In this document: positions 7,894 to 18,531 of the stretch, piece by piece
How positions within the stretch are numbered: the first letter of the stretch is position 1
Layout of the letters: each line of letters begins with the position of its first letter
Assembly (NCBI RefSeq): GCF_014859695.1
Contig: NZ_JACUTS010000011.1
Span: 1-42,759, forward strand
Origin: Sulfurimonas sp.
GTDB taxonomy: Bacteria > Campylobacterota > Campylobacteria > Campylobacterales > Sulfurimonadaceae
DNA: 42,759 nucleotides
Reading direction: 5' to 3'
Program-made: the position numbers and the translations under genes
Notes under the pieces: generated by a model
What the model saw: the letters and a program-made list of their open reading frames with translations, nothing else
What the model was told of the DNA's origin: nothing
Databases searched by the model: none

Positions 7894-8820
7894 TTATTTA
7901 CTTATGTTAACGATGTAAGCGCCAACAGCTTCTTTTTGCTTATCGTTAAGTCTGTCAAATTTGGGCATAACTCCGATTATGCCTTTTTTGCCATGTGTGA
8001 GAACATTGTTAACCAATGCAATATCAAATTCTCTAACATTTGGGCTTAAACCCTCGACACCTCTACCGTCCTCTCCGTGGCAAGATGCACAAGTACCTGC
8101 AAATATATCCGCGCCCTTACCGCTAAAACCGTTAGCGACATAAGCAGAAACTATATCTATTTCAGCATCGGTTATAGGAGCATAGCCTGTGTTGGCATTC
8201 ATTAACCCATTGCGATCGGGCATCGGCATCTCAAAACCTATAAGTTGGTTGTTTGAACCATTCTCAATAACAGCCTTGACTGATGCTTCATCCATTCTAA
8301 TATTTAAATTAGCCGCTTTCCCGTCAATACCATCAGCACTGAGACCATGGCAAACTTTACACTCTGCCAAGAAAACAGATTCGCCCATCTCCACAAGCTT
8401 ATCGCCCGTAATGTCTTTATATTTTACTTCAAATTTTGCATTGTGCGCAGCAACATCTTCGTTGTACTCACCGATTTGTGAATATGCATTTACCGGATAA
8501 CCGATTGTAAAATACCACATTCCCCATACCATAGTAAGTAAAAACATAACTGCCCAACCGGTCGGAACACTGTTTTTAAACTCGCCAATTCCATCCCAAT
8601 TTTCATCCGCAAGCTCACCGGATGCAGTATCGACCTGCATCTGACGTACATACTTGATTACGACGAAAACAGTAATTATTACTAGTGCAATCGCTCCCGT
8701 AACTGCAAGTACATTGACAATATCATCATTTAAACCGCCCTTTGATCCACCGACAGATAAATATGTCAGTATCAACATCAAAGCAGTAAATATGATTCCC
8801 CCAAGATAAAGCTTATTCAT
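7894..8820 (-). CDS. ccoP: cbb3-type cytochrome c oxidase subunit III (CcoP), dihaem
   Basis: A 308-residue membrane-anchored dihaem cytochrome c. Two N-terminal hydrophobic helices (about 5-23 and 36-57) and a further helix at about 88-106 precede two haem-binding motifs, CKVCH at 154-158 and CASCH at 244-248. Likely axial methionines lie downstream of each (for example in MPMPDRNG and GVMPKF). CcoP passes electrons from soluble cytochromes to CcoO/CcoN in the microaerobic high-affinity oxidase. The ATG overlaps the ccoQ stop by four bases. Confidence 0.95.
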   Translation of the reverse strand: MNKLYLGGIIFTALMLILTYLSVGGSKGGLNDDIVNVLAVTGAIALVIITVFVVIKYVRQMQVDTASGELADENWDGIGEFKNSVPTGWAVMFLLTMVWGMWYFTIGYPVNAYSQIGEYNEDVAAHNAKFEVKYKDITGDKLVEMGESVFLAECKVCHGLSADGIDGKAANLNIRMDEASVKAVIENGSNNQLIGFEMPMPDRNGLMNANTGYAPITDAEIDIVSAYVANGFSGKGADIFAGTCASCHGEDGRGVEGLSPNVREFDIALVNNVLTHGKKGIIGVMPKFDRLNDKQKEAVGAYIVNISK

Positions 8821-9053
8821 ATCTCTCTCCTATTTCTCTGCGCACCCTCAAGGGTGCTTTTGTCATCAGACTTCGGTGACACCGGAGCATCATCCAAGTC
8901 GTCTTTAAGTGCCATATCACTATAACTCTCATAATCTACTCCATCAACATCTTTCTTCTTGGTATAGAGATGGTATATATAACCATACAACGCTATGACA
9001 AGCAATATTATTAATGTAAAGTATCCGTATGCTTGTAATTGTGCTATATCCAC
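8817..9053 (-). CDS. ccoQ: cbb3-type oxidase subunit CcoQ
   Basis: A 78-residue protein with a single membrane helix (about residues 10-30, YFTLIILLVIALYGYIYHLY) followed by a charged, Asp-rich cytoplasmic tail, the normal CcoQ architecture. It sits between ccoO and ccoP with a nine-base gap and a four-base overlap. CcoQ stabilises CcoP in the complex in other bacteria. Identification rests on position, length and topology, because the family is poorly conserved in sequence. Confidence 0.85.
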   Translation of the reverse strand: MDIAQLQAYGYFTLIILLVIALYGYIYHLYTKKKDVDGVDYESYSDMALKDDLDDAPVSPKSDDKSTLEGAQRNRREI

Positions 9054-9062
9054 TACAAACCT

Positions 9063-9755
9063 CTACTTAAGACTATTCATATATGCAATTAATGCGACTA
9101 TCTCAGGAATCTCGCCACGTGCCACAGCATCTTTGACATCTTGATCTCTCATATCTGCTGCAATAAGCTTCGCCTCTTGGAGTGCCAACTCATTTGCTTC
9201 TGCTATACTAGCGCCCATTTTAACAATTTTTTTAGAACCGTCTCTCATAGGTACCGGCTCATTGTAAGGAACTGAGAAGTATTGTGCTACCGTCAACTGC
9301 TCTGCAAAAGCAGTATCAATATCTGCTTTATTTGCAAACATCCACTTGTATGCAGGCATAATCGAGCCTGGAACAACAGAAGCAGGATCTTTCATATGAT
9401 TTTCATGCCAGTCGGTAGTTCTATAGTTACCAACACGCATCAAATCAGGTCCAGTTCTTTTTGAACCCCATAAAAATGGTCTGTCATATGCATACTCGCC
9501 GCTTAGAGAGTAGTGACCGTAGCGGTCAGTCTCTGATTTAAACGGACGAACAAGCTGCGAGTGACATGCATTACAGCTGTTTTTAATATAAACGTGACGA
9601 CCTGCCAGCTCTAAAGTAGAGTATGGAGCCGTACCGATTACGGGACGAGATGCTTGAGCAAAGTTTGGAAGAATTTCAACCAGACCGGCAAAAGCAATTG
9701 TTACGAATACACCTACCGCAAAAAAGAACGGATGTTTTTCTAACCAATGAAACAT
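9063..9755 (-). CDS. ccoO: cbb3-type cytochrome c oxidase subunit II (CcoO), monohaem
   Basis: A 230-residue protein anchored by an N-terminal helix (about residues 9-28) with one haem c motif, CNACH at 61-65, followed by SQLVRPFKSE as usual in FixO/CcoO. The segment WGSKRTGPDLMRVG and the later methionine in GSIMPAYKW fit the axial-ligand region. The subunit carries electrons from CcoP to the haem-copper subunit. It begins 15 bases after ccoN ends. Confidence 0.95.
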   Translation of the reverse strand: MFHWLEKHPFFFAVGVFVTIAFAGLVEILPNFAQASRPVIGTAPYSTLELAGRHVYIKNSCNACHSQLVRPFKSETDRYGHYSLSGEYAYDRPFLWGSKRTGPDLMRVGNYRTTDWHENHMKDPASVVPGSIMPAYKWMFANKADIDTAFAEQLTVAQYFSVPYNEPVPMRDGSKKIVKMGASIAEANELALQEAKLIAADMRDQDVKDAVARGEIPEIVALIAYMNSLK

Positions 9756-9770
9756 ATTAAATCCTTTCTA

Positions 9771-11264
9771 TTACGCGCCCATAGGCGATGCATTTTGTAG
9801 CTCACGCTCTTCAACAGGGCGAGCAGACATAGTTTTATAGATGTTATAAGCAAACATCAAGAAACCAACTAAATAGAGTAGACCACCTATACCACGAATA
9901 GTGTAGTAAGGATGTAAAACAGTAACCGTATCAATAAATGAGTATGCTAAGTTACCAAACTCATCATGCGCACGCCACATCATACCCTGCGTAATACCTG
10001 CAATCCACATAGAAGTGAAGTATAGAACAACACCCAGTGTTTGGATCCAGAACTGCGCAACCATTAAAGACTTAGAGTAAATCTCACGTTTAAATACACG
10101 CGGAGCCATATGGTAAAGCGCAGCCATAATCATAAAGCCTACCCAACCAAGAACACCATCATGAACGTGACCAACAATCCAGTCGGTAAAGTGTGCTATC
10201 GCATTAACTGATTTAATCGCTTGAATAGGACCCTCTAATGTTGAGAACATATAAAAAGTCGAAGCTAAAATCATAAACTTAATCAACGGAGAAGCCGCAA
10301 CTTGTTGCCACTCACCCTTCATTGTAAGAAGCATGTTGATAGCCGAACCCCAAGACGGAAGAATCAATATTATGGAGAATATTGAGCCCATTGTCTGCAT
10401 CCAATCCGGAACGGTTGAATACAAAAGGTGGTGCCCGCCAGCCCATAGATAAACAAACATTAGTCCCCAGAAAGAGAGAAGTGAGAGTTTATATGAGTAG
10501 ATTGCCTGACCAGACTCTTTTGGTAAAAAGTAGTAGATCATAGCAACAATAGGAACCGTAAAACCAAATGCAACTGCATTATGCCCGTACCACCACTGAA
10601 CTAACGCATCATTTGTACCTGCGTACATAGAAACAGAGTGATACCATGCACCTATGCCAGATTCACCTGCAGCCGATGCTCCAAGCATTGTAGGAATAGC
10701 CATATTGTTAAAAAGATAAAGCATAGCTATACCTAAGAATGTAGCAATATAGTACCAAATAGAGATATAGAGTGATTTTTCACGGCGTATACCGATAAGA
10801 CCGAAAAGACCCATACCCCAGATAACCCATACAACTACAACTCCAATATCAATCGGCCACTCAAACTCCGCATACTCTTTTGAAGATGTAACACCCGCAA
10901 AAAGCGAAACGACAGCTGCTGTAACAACAACCAAATAGAGCCAGAAGTGTATCTTGCCCAAAGTCATCAAGAACTTTGACTCCGCCATTGACACTTTTAA
11001 AACACGTTGACCAACATAATACCACGTTGCAAAAACACCGCTTAGCGTAAAACCAAATATAACCGCATCTGTATGCAGCGGACGAAGACGACTAAAGTTA
11101 GTGTATTCAGCCAAGCCTTCTCCAAGAATTAAGTTAACCCCTGGAAAAGCAAGCTGAAACGCTAAAATTACACCGATGAGCATACCAACAATTCCTAAAA
11201 CAATTGTTGTAAACATGAACATCTTTGCAACTGTATAGTCGTACTCTAATGGACGATTCTCCAT
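9771..11264 (-). CDS. ccoN: cbb3-type cytochrome c oxidase subunit I (CcoN)
   Basis: A 497-residue, about 12-helix haem-copper subunit. Histidines in the expected places are H64 (RPLHTDAVIFGF, low-spin haem), H228 (WWYGHNAVAF, CuB), H278-H279 (GGHHLLYSTVPDW, CuB) and H366/H368 (GHVHDG, haem ligands). It reduces oxygen to water and pumps protons in the inner membrane, and is the first gene of the cco operon. The ATG has a strong AAGGAGG site seven bases upstream. The cluster order N-O-Q-P is conserved. Confidence 0.97.
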   Translation of the reverse strand: MENRPLEYDYTVAKMFMFTTIVLGIVGMLIGVILAFQLAFPGVNLILGEGLAEYTNFSRLRPLHTDAVIFGFTLSGVFATWYYVGQRVLKVSMAESKFLMTLGKIHFWLYLVVVTAAVVSLFAGVTSSKEYAEFEWPIDIGVVVVWVIWGMGLFGLIGIRREKSLYISIWYYIATFLGIAMLYLFNNMAIPTMLGASAAGESGIGAWYHSVSMYAGTNDALVQWWYGHNAVAFGFTVPIVAMIYYFLPKESGQAIYSYKLSLLSFWGLMFVYLWAGGHHLLYSTVPDWMQTMGSIFSIILILPSWGSAINMLLTMKGEWQQVAASPLIKFMILASTFYMFSTLEGPIQAIKSVNAIAHFTDWIVGHVHDGVLGWVGFMIMAALYHMAPRVFKREIYSKSLMVAQFWIQTLGVVLYFTSMWIAGITQGMMWRAHDEFGNLAYSFIDTVTVLHPYYTIRGIGGLLYLVGFLMFAYNIYKTMSARPVEERELQNASPMGA

Positions 11265-11481
11265 ATATAGCCTCCTTAAAGATTCAAAGCAATTAAGTCT
11301 ATTAAATTAAGCTAAATTTATTAAACTAATTAACAGGTAGTATAATAACAGTATAAATGTTTAAAATTTCTTAAATAATGACAACTTTTTGACAAACTTT
11401 GCAAATTTGTTAATTATTTGTTTACAATTAACGTAAAATTAACAATTTGCTGTTATATGAAGGATTTGGACGGACGAATCC
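11265..11481 (-). promoter_or_regulatory. Promoter region of the cco operon
   Basis: A 217-base, very AT-rich gap between carA and ccoN, both on the minus strand. Two TATACT boxes on the minus strand (11350-11355 and 11339-11344) are the best -10 candidates. Short repeated TTAATT and AAATTTG words lie upstream. A seven-base-stem hairpin (AAGGATT...AATCCTT, 11460-11483) overlaps the carA stop codon and could act as the carA transcript end, though no U-run follows. No certain FNR-like box was found. Confidence 0.4.
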
Positions 11482-12618
11482 TTATCTTTTTATCAAAGAT
11501 AAGAACTCATTGAAGATATATCTGCTCTCTTTTGGTCCAGGACTTGCTTCGGGGTGATGCTGCACTGAAAAAATTGGGGCATTTTTGTATTTTAGTCCCT
11601 CAATCGTATTGTCAAAAAGATTCATATGCGTAATCTCTGCAACCTCTACAATATTCTCTGCAACATTGTAGTTGTGATTTTGAGCCGTAATCTCAACAAG
11701 CCCTGTTTTTATATTTTTAACCGGCTGATTTCCGCCATGGTGACCAAACTTGAGCTTGTATGTATCGTATCCATGAGCGATTGAGAGAAGCTGATGCCCC
11801 AAACATATTCCAAACATAGGTACTTTTGCGTCTATTAGCTTTTTTATCTGCTCTTGCTCATGCTTAAGAACCAATGGATCGCCTGGGCCGTTTGAGAGGA
11901 AAACACCGTCAATCTCTTTTTTGTTGTATCTATCTATAAGGTTTTGCGCGCTAAAGTCATTTGGAATAACCTCAACACCCATCTTCGCACCCACTAGCTC
12001 GTTTAAAATATTTCTCTTTACGCCAAAATCCAAAACTACTATATTTGCTTCGGGCTGCGGCGCTGCATTATACTCAAACTCTCTATCATCATAAACGGAC
12101 TGTGTATGCATATATGGAGTTTTCGTGCTGACCTGCTCTATATAGTTGACATTTTCTATTCTAGGGCTATTTTCTAAAATCTTTTTAAGCTCCTCTTTGT
12201 CGCTTATCTCTGTTGAAGCAACCATCATCATAGCGCCTTCGCGTCTTAACATCTTTGTTATATATCTTGTGTCAATGTCGCAAATACCCATAACATTTTG
12301 CTCTTTTAAAAAATCGGCAAGCGAACCCTCTGCTCTAAAGTTAGAGTATCTCTCTTGATATTTTCTAACAATCACTCCCTTTGCATGGGCAGCACTGCTC
12401 TCCATGTCTTGAGAGTTGACTCCCACATTGCCTATCTCAGGCATAGTAAATGTCACAAACTGTCCTGCATAAGAGGGGTCTGAGACTATCTCTTGATATC
12501 CGCTCATAGAGACGTTAAAAACAACCTCTCCCACTACGTTGCCCTCAGTGCCGAAACTGTTTGCTTCTAAAAAAGTTCCATTTTCAAAATATAACCAAGC
12601 TTTTTTCAAACTACTCAT
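11482..12618 (-). CDS. carA: Carbamoyl-phosphate synthase small subunit
   Basis: A 378-residue glutamine amidotransferase subunit that supplies ammonia to CarB for carbamoyl phosphate, used in arginine and pyrimidine synthesis. The N-terminal CarA domain (YFENGTFLEANSFG) is followed by a class I amidotransferase domain with FLSNGPGDP, the nucleophile C272 in GICLGHQ, and H355/E357 in HHPEASPGPKES. I place the start at the ATG 12616-12618, because GGAG lies eight bases before it. An in-frame GTG six bases earlier overlaps the DUF507 stop but sits too close to that site. carB is not in this window. Confidence 0.95.
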   Translation of the reverse strand: MSSLKKAWLYFENGTFLEANSFGTEGNVVGEVVFNVSMSGYQEIVSDPSYAGQFVTFTMPEIGNVGVNSQDMESSAAHAKGVIVRKYQERYSNFRAEGSLADFLKEQNVMGICDIDTRYITKMLRREGAMMMVASTEISDKEELKKILENSPRIENVNYIEQVSTKTPYMHTQSVYDDREFEYNAAPQPEANIVVLDFGVKRNILNELVGAKMGVEVIPNDFSAQNLIDRYNKKEIDGVFLSNGPGDPLVLKHEQEQIKKLIDAKVPMFGICLGHQLLSIAHGYDTYKLKFGHHGGNQPVKNIKTGLVEITAQNHNYNVAENIVEVAEITHMNLFDNTIEGLKYKNAPIFSVQHHPEASPGPKESRYIFNEFLSLIKR

Positions 12619-12623
12619 GTTCA

Positions 12624-13175
12624 CTACTCCATGCCTCTTTTTGAAAGCTCTTCTTTATAAAGCTTTTCATATAAAATATCAAATTCATCAGTTCCGGGAA
12701 TATATCTTTTTTTATATGTTCTGATTTTATCCATGATGATAGTATCAAGTTCAGAAGCTTCCGTAATAAATGATGTGATTGCATTATAAATAATATTTTT
12801 TATACGATTTTCCGTCACATCAAAGTGGATTAAATCCTCTTCATAAAGCTCATCTAGAATTTTGTGTGAGAGATCAGAGTATCTCTCCTCATAATTCAAA
12901 AGCACGCCGAACTCCGGAGCTAATTTCTTTTTAATCATAAAAAAGAGCTGTCTCTCATCGACGAGATTAAACTCTATCTCCTCTTCATTTTCTTCACATA
13001 TCTCATGCACCTTCTCTTCAAGAGCCATCTCCTGCTTGACATCATGTACTAATATCTTCTCGGCCTCTTTTGCAACGTTCTCAAGACCCTTTGTCATCGT
13101 AACAACACCACTTTTATTTAAATCAATTGCGATCTTATTGGCTATATGAGGTATAGTTTTAAGTGATATTTTCAT
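12624..13175 (-). CDS. DUF507 family protein
   Basis: A 183-residue, highly charged, mainly helical protein. It begins MKISLKTIPHIANKIAIDL and contains the DUF507-type segments LVDERQLFFMIKKKLAPEFG and YEERYSDLSHKILDELYEED. DUF507 proteins are found in Campylobacterota and Aquificota, and the gene is commonly beside carA; the function is unknown. There is no membrane segment. The ATG has AAGG eight bases upstream, and the stop lies within six bases of the carA start, so the two genes form an operon. Confidence 0.85.
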   Translation of the reverse strand: MKISLKTIPHIANKIAIDLNKSGVVTMTKGLENVAKEAEKILVHDVKQEMALEEKVHEICEENEEEIEFNLVDERQLFFMIKKKLAPEFGVLLNYEERYSDLSHKILDELYEEDLIHFDVTENRIKNIIYNAITSFITEASELDTIIMDKIRTYKKRYIPGTDEFDILYEKLYKEELSKRGME

Positions 13176-13279
13176 CGACGGACCTTATTTGTTCAGAATT
13201 AAATTTTTGTATTTTACAATAAGTAAGGTTAGTTTACGATTAGAAAAAGGTTATTTTGACAAAAGTGTGCCAAGCTTTT

Positions 13280-15145
13280 CTAGCTTCTTGAGTTTACGCC
13301 AAAATACTCTTCAAACATATCTTTGGTTAATGGCTTAGAGAAGTAGTAGCCTTGCAATATATCACAACACTCTTTGATTAAAAACTCTTTTTGCAACTCT
13401 GTCTCTACGCCCTCTGCAACAATCTTTAGGTTTAAATTTTTGGCAATATTTAGTATGGTTTTTACCATATTTGTACTATCGATTGAATTATTCAACTCAA
13501 ATATAAACGATTTATCTATCTTTAGCTCATCTATAGGGATTTGACTCAGATAGCTAAGGGATGAGTATCCGGTACCAAAATCGTCCATGGAGAAACGAAT
13601 ACCACATTTTTTTAGCCTGTTCATCTTTTTAATGATAATGCTCACATCCTCAGCAACACTTGTCTCAGTCATCTCAAAGACTATTTTTGACCTTAGCTCA
13701 TCACTTAGATACTCTTTGCAGAGTTTCTCTACATCATCTATAAATGTTGTGTGAAATATCTGTCTCATGCTTATGTTAATGGAGAACTGTTCAAGTTCTA
13801 TACCTTTTTCATGCCACTCTTTAAATGTTTTAAACGCCTCTTGGAGAATAAAGTAGCCAAGCTCTATAATAATGCCCGTCTCCTCTGAAATAGGTATAAA
13901 TTCATCTGGAGAAATAAAACCAAGCTGTTCACTGCTCCAGCGAGCAAGAACTTCACACCCTATTACCTTGCCTTTAAAATTTAACTGAGGCTGGTACACA
14001 AGTGTTATTTCTCTATTTTCAATGGCAAAGTGCAAAAGCCTCTCAACTGAAAGCTTTCTCTCTATTCTGATGGAGAGCTCATTGTTAAACATAATAACAC
14101 TGTCTCTGCCTTTTGCCTTTGCTTCATACATGGCAATATCGGCCTCTTTAATCAGCGTAGCGGCGCTGAGCGTTGGCTTGTCAATAATGCTTGCGCCAAG
14201 GCTGGCACTAATGTAGAGATAATGATCATCTATAATATATGTTTGTTTTATGCTATTTAGCAACTCTTTTGCAAAAATTTCTGCATCTGCAATGCACTCG
14301 TCTTTTGTTTTAAATTCAGCACTGAGTATGCAAAACTCATCACCGCCGAGCCTGGAGATATTTCCGTTATGCTCTTTTGTAAGATTTTGCATCCTCTCTG
14401 AGACCTCTATAAGCAATTTATCGCCTATATCATGCCCCAATGCATCGTTAATAGTTTTGAAGTGATCTAAATCAATAAGTATAAGATACATATATTTATT
14501 GCTACTTTTTTGAATTTTTATAGCGTCTTCAAGCAAATCTATAAAGTGGCGTCTGTTCCCAAGTTTCGTCAGGTAATCTCTGTATGCCTGCGCATGATTT
14601 TTTATTAGATAGTTATATGTATTTCTTGAACCGTATAAGAGAACCCATGCAAGAACAAGCGTAAGTATGGCTATTACATAAGAGTAGAACTCTCCTATAA
14701 AAATAAGGTAAATTGTAATTGGAAACATTGACGAGATAAGGATTAAAACTGCCAACTTTTTTTCTGAAACAAGAATGGTGGTGGCAACTACAGAGACGCC
14801 GAGCTGGGTAAAAATTGCCAGATAATGAAGTTGTAAATTATCTCGGGCGATATAGACCAGAAACATTATCGTCCATGTCGAGAAGTAGAAAAAGATAAAA
14901 TATCTTACCTTGCTTAGCCACTCCTCTTTTTGTTTAATCGTATACTCGTTATCAGCGTATGCCCTATAGAGAATATACCCCCAGTATGAAACACCGAGGA
15001 CTAAGAGGTACCACAATATTTCTATAAAATATGATTCATATACTATGCCAAATATTACATAGGAGAAAGCCGTTGTAGAAAAAAGTGCTATTAGTACGAG
15101 GATTTGTCTATGCATAAAATCGTAAAAACTAATATTTTTAAGCAC
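13280..15145 (-). CDS. Membrane-bound GGDEF-EAL cyclic di-GMP protein
   Basis: A 621-residue protein with about six N-terminal membrane helices (residues 12-172) and no recognisable periplasmic sensor loop. An intact GGDEF domain follows (RLGGDEF, 265-271), then an EAL domain with an EVL variant (GCEVLARW, 397-404). The EAL domain keeps NISMRQ, EMTETS, DDFGTGYSSLSYL, KIDKSF, AEGVE and QGYYFSKPL, so the residues for metal binding and catalysis appear complete. No RxxD inhibitory site is seen just before GGDEF. Both synthesis and hydrolysis of cyclic di-GMP look possible; which dominates cannot be read. The GTG start has AAGGG six bases upstream. It is apparently a single-gene unit. Confidence 0.9.
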   Translation of the reverse strand: MLKNISFYDFMHRQILVLIALFSTTAFSYVIFGIVYESYFIEILWYLLVLGVSYWGYILYRAYADNEYTIKQKEEWLSKVRYFIFFYFSTWTIMFLVYIARDNLQLHYLAIFTQLGVSVVATTILVSEKKLAVLILISSMFPITIYLIFIGEFYSYVIAILTLVLAWVLLYGSRNTYNYLIKNHAQAYRDYLTKLGNRRHFIDLLEDAIKIQKSSNKYMYLILIDLDHFKTINDALGHDIGDKLLIEVSERMQNLTKEHNGNISRLGGDEFCILSAEFKTKDECIADAEIFAKELLNSIKQTYIIDDHYLYISASLGASIIDKPTLSAATLIKEADIAMYEAKAKGRDSVIMFNNELSIRIERKLSVERLLHFAIENREITLVYQPQLNFKGKVIGCEVLARWSSEQLGFISPDEFIPISEETGIIIELGYFILQEAFKTFKEWHEKGIELEQFSINISMRQIFHTTFIDDVEKLCKEYLSDELRSKIVFEMTETSVAEDVSIIIKKMNRLKKCGIRFSMDDFGTGYSSLSYLSQIPIDELKIDKSFIFELNNSIDSTNMVKTILNIAKNLNLKIVAEGVETELQKEFLIKECCDILQGYYFSKPLTKDMFEEYFGVNSRS

Positions 15146-15204
15146 TAAAAACCCTTACACCTAATTGCTCTCAATCAATTCTAACTAAGATTTCTTAATA
15201 TTAA

Positions 15205-15717
15205 TTATTTTGATAACAGCAAAGTCAATTCCGATGCTCTTTTTGCATCCATTTTACTCAAAATAGTTCCGACTGTTTTTGGTTTTAAAGAAGTAAGTAT
15301 AGCTGCGGCATCTTGGGGCTCCATCTCTGAGAGTACGCTTGCCGCGCTTGCCGCTTTCATTTTTGCAAAAGTCTCGGACATTTTGTCCATCTTGACATCT
15401 TTTATCTCTTTTAAAATCTCTTCATTTTTTTTGAGCATTTTTTTTATCGTATTCTCTTTAGTTGAGATTTCTGCCAATTTTTTCTCAACCACCTCTTCAT
15501 CTTGAGAAACCGTTACTTCTCTTTTTTTGAGCAGCTCTTCCGTTGCCGTCTTTAGCGCGCTAAGAGCCTGTTTTTGCTCATCTATTCTCTCAAGCTCTAC
15601 AAGAAGTTCGCTCTTTCTTGCTTTAAATATCTCCGTACACTCAAAAAGTTTATCGCTGGTCTCTAGCGCACTCAAAGTTGCTAAAGTAAAAAAAAGAGCT
15701 GTGAATAGTTTTATCAT
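15205..15717 (-). CDS. MotE-like flagellar chaperone (MgtE N-domain type)
   Basis: A 170-residue secreted protein. It has a signal peptide (residues 1-18, ending LSALE), a long coiled coil (about 35-115, Lys/Glu-rich) and a C-terminal helical module (MSETFAKMKAASAASVLSEM, then DAAAILTSLKP and KTVGTILSKM) of the MgtE-intracellular-N type seen in MotE. MotE acts in the periplasm on MotC and stator assembly in other bacteria. The ATG overlaps the stop of the FliJ-like gene by four bases, which supports a flagellar role. Confidence 0.75.
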   Translation of the reverse strand: MIKLFTALFFTLATLSALETSDKLFECTEIFKARKSELLVELERIDEQKQALSALKTATEELLKKREVTVSQDEEVVEKKLAEISTKENTIKKMLKKNEEILKEIKDVKMDKMSETFAKMKAASAASVLSEMEPQDAAAILTSLKPKTVGTILSKMDAKRASELTLLLSK

Positions 15718-16133
15718 TTTTTCTTCCCGTTATAAGCCATCAAAGCAATTTCATCCAGATTTTTTGCCTCTGCTACTTTTCTCTTATTAAGCTCTTGTTT
15801 TATCTCTTGAAGTTCTAAGTATTGAAATTTTTCATGTTCCATCATATCGACTTTTAGTTGCTTTTTTGCTTGAGTGACCTGATTTGAAGCAAATGAAACC
15901 CACTCTTTGTTATGAAGTATGAGCTCTCTTTGAGATCCAAGCAAAACTCTTGAAGCGAGCATATCGCTCATCTTACCGCTCTTTGGCGGTTCAACGTCCT
16001 CAAGCGAGTTGTAAGACAACTCCAGCGCAATAGCAGCGCTGTTTAGGTTAGCGTTAGCTTTTTGTAAAGACTGTTCACTCTTTTGCATCCTGTTTTTTTT
16101 AAACTTGACCAATGGAGTAAAGCGAGTCTTCAC
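15714..16133 (-). CDS. FliJ-like flagellar export protein
   Basis: A 139-residue, almost entirely coiled-coil, basic protein opening KTRFTPLVKFKKNRMQKSEQ, the FliJ-type start. FliJ links the FliI/FliH ATPase to the export gate. Sequence conservation in FliJ is low, so the call rests on the N-terminal pattern, coiled coil, length and the coupled MotE-like gene. The start is a GTG (16131-16133) with AAGGA eight bases upstream; no nearby in-frame ATG has as good a site. Confidence 0.7.
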   Translation of the reverse strand: MKTRFTPLVKFKKNRMQKSEQSLQKANANLNSAAIALELSYNSLEDVEPPKSGKMSDMLASRVLLGSQRELILHNKEWVSFASNQVTQAKKQLKVDMMEHEKFQYLELQEIKQELNKRKVAEAKNLDEIALMAYNGKKK

Positions 16134-16162
16134 AATCTTTCCTTAATTTTATTTCATAAAAT

Positions 16163-16330
16163 GAAGGGAACCTTCTTTTGTATTATAACGCAATCGGAAG
16201 TAATTCCGATAGCTACGCTTCTATGCTAAAGCATGACTTAGAAAAAAACTAAATTTTTTTCTGAACGCTGGGTTTTCTCACAGAAAGTCTTACGACTACT
16301 TCGGCAGGAAGCCCATCACACTAGTGTGAT
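16163..16330. repeat. Cluster of small palindromes between purA and the FliJ-like gene
   Basis: The gap contains several separate inverted repeats: GAAGG/CCTTC (16163-16175, followed by T4 on the plus strand), CGGAA/TTCCG (16195-16208), an A7/T7 stem with AGAAAAAAA...TTTTTTTCT (16240-16262), and the perfect 16-base palindrome ATCACACTAGTGTGAT (16315-16330) thirteen bases past the purA stop. One or more probably terminates purA, but such clusters can also be remnants of a dispersed repeat. Confidence 0.5.
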
Positions 16331-16342
16331 TTCAGATTTTAC

Positions 16343-17602
<1,260 letters not shown>

Positions 17603-17682
17603 TTAGTGCCTCCCTGCATTGAACTTTTAGAAGTGCTATCATATGGCACTTTCCACTCTGAATTCTTATCATTTTACCTCTT

Positions 17683-18531
17683 TTACTTCGCTTTTGTTTC
17701 TATTAACACATCTGTATAGATTGCAAAACCCACAGAACTTAGCTCTGAATTTTTATATCTTCCACCTCTTGCATATACTTCATTTTTATCTATCACTCTA
17801 AAGAAGAGCTCATCATAGTAGAGCATTTTTGCATAGTACATCGGTGCCAATACGCTGTTTTGGCAAGAGAGTGCACCGCATAGATTTTTCATTTTTTGAA
17901 GTTCCGCTTTTATCTCAGGGGGAACTATCTCAAGCAGTTCATCTACTTGATGTTCATGTTGAAGGTAGACAAGTTTCTCCAGCCAATCAACTCTTAGATT
18001 TAAAAACTTCTCTATATTTACATGGCGAAAATCTTCAAGTGTCAGTTCATCAAACATTGAAACTAAAAGTTTTGGTATCATCATATTTGAAATCTGAACA
18101 AGTGGCTTAACTTCGAGTGCATCAAAAATCTCTACCGCTATGTTTAAAACCGATGAAAGTTTGCTCTCACCCATAAACTCAACACCTATCTGGTACTGCT
18201 CATCCGTAGGGTAACGAAAAACACTCTGAATATAGAACCATTTTTTATGTTCTGTATTGCGCCCAAGTCTCTTCTCTATGATTCGCACGACATCTATGGT
18301 TGAGTCGGCTCTAAGCGAGATGGAGTTGTTCTTCTCATCGTTGACTTTGATAAGCTCTCTCTCATCGGCAATACTTTTATGCTGATGATATGAAAATATC
18401 GGAGTAACAATCTCTTCAAACCCTTTAGAGTACAAGATATCGCTAGCAACTTTTTCTATCTCTCTTTTTATCTTAGCGCTATTGCCAAAGTAGAGTTTTG
18501 AACCGCTAGGAATCTCATGCTCTAAAATCAT
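17683..18531 (-). CDS. hisZ: HisRS-like ATP phosphoribosyltransferase regulatory subunit (HisZ-like)
   Basis: A 282-residue class II tRNA-synthetase-like protein. Motif 2-type residues lie in IQSVFRYPTDEQYQIGVEFMG, and the motif 3-like C-terminus is YARGGRYKNSELSSVGFAIY. It lacks the anticodon-binding domain of true HisRS, which fits HisZ, the allosteric partner of short-form HisG in histidine synthesis. Whether this genome has a short HisG cannot be seen here; a HisRS-like paralogue with another role is the alternative. Its ATG directly follows the aminotransferase stop with no gap, so the two are one transcript. Confidence 0.75.
   Translation of the reverse strand: MILEHEIPSGSKLYFGNSAKIKREIEKVASDILYSKGFEEIVTPIFSYHQHKSIADERELIKVNDEKNNSISLRADSTIDVVRIIEKRLGRNTEHKKWFYIQSVFRYPTDEQYQIGVEFMGESKLSSVLNIAVEIFDALEVKPLVQISNMMIPKLLVSMFDELTLEDFRHVNIEKFLNLRVDWLEKLVYLQHEHQVDELLEIVPPEIKAELQKMKNLCGALSCQNSVLAPMYYAKMLYYDELFFRVIDKNEVYARGGRYKNSELSSVGFAIYTDVLIETKAK

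Noticed and set aside
17603-17682. 27-codon ORF overlapping the purA start
   Set aside because: It has no ribosome site and its end overlaps purA in another frame; there is nothing to separate it from chance.
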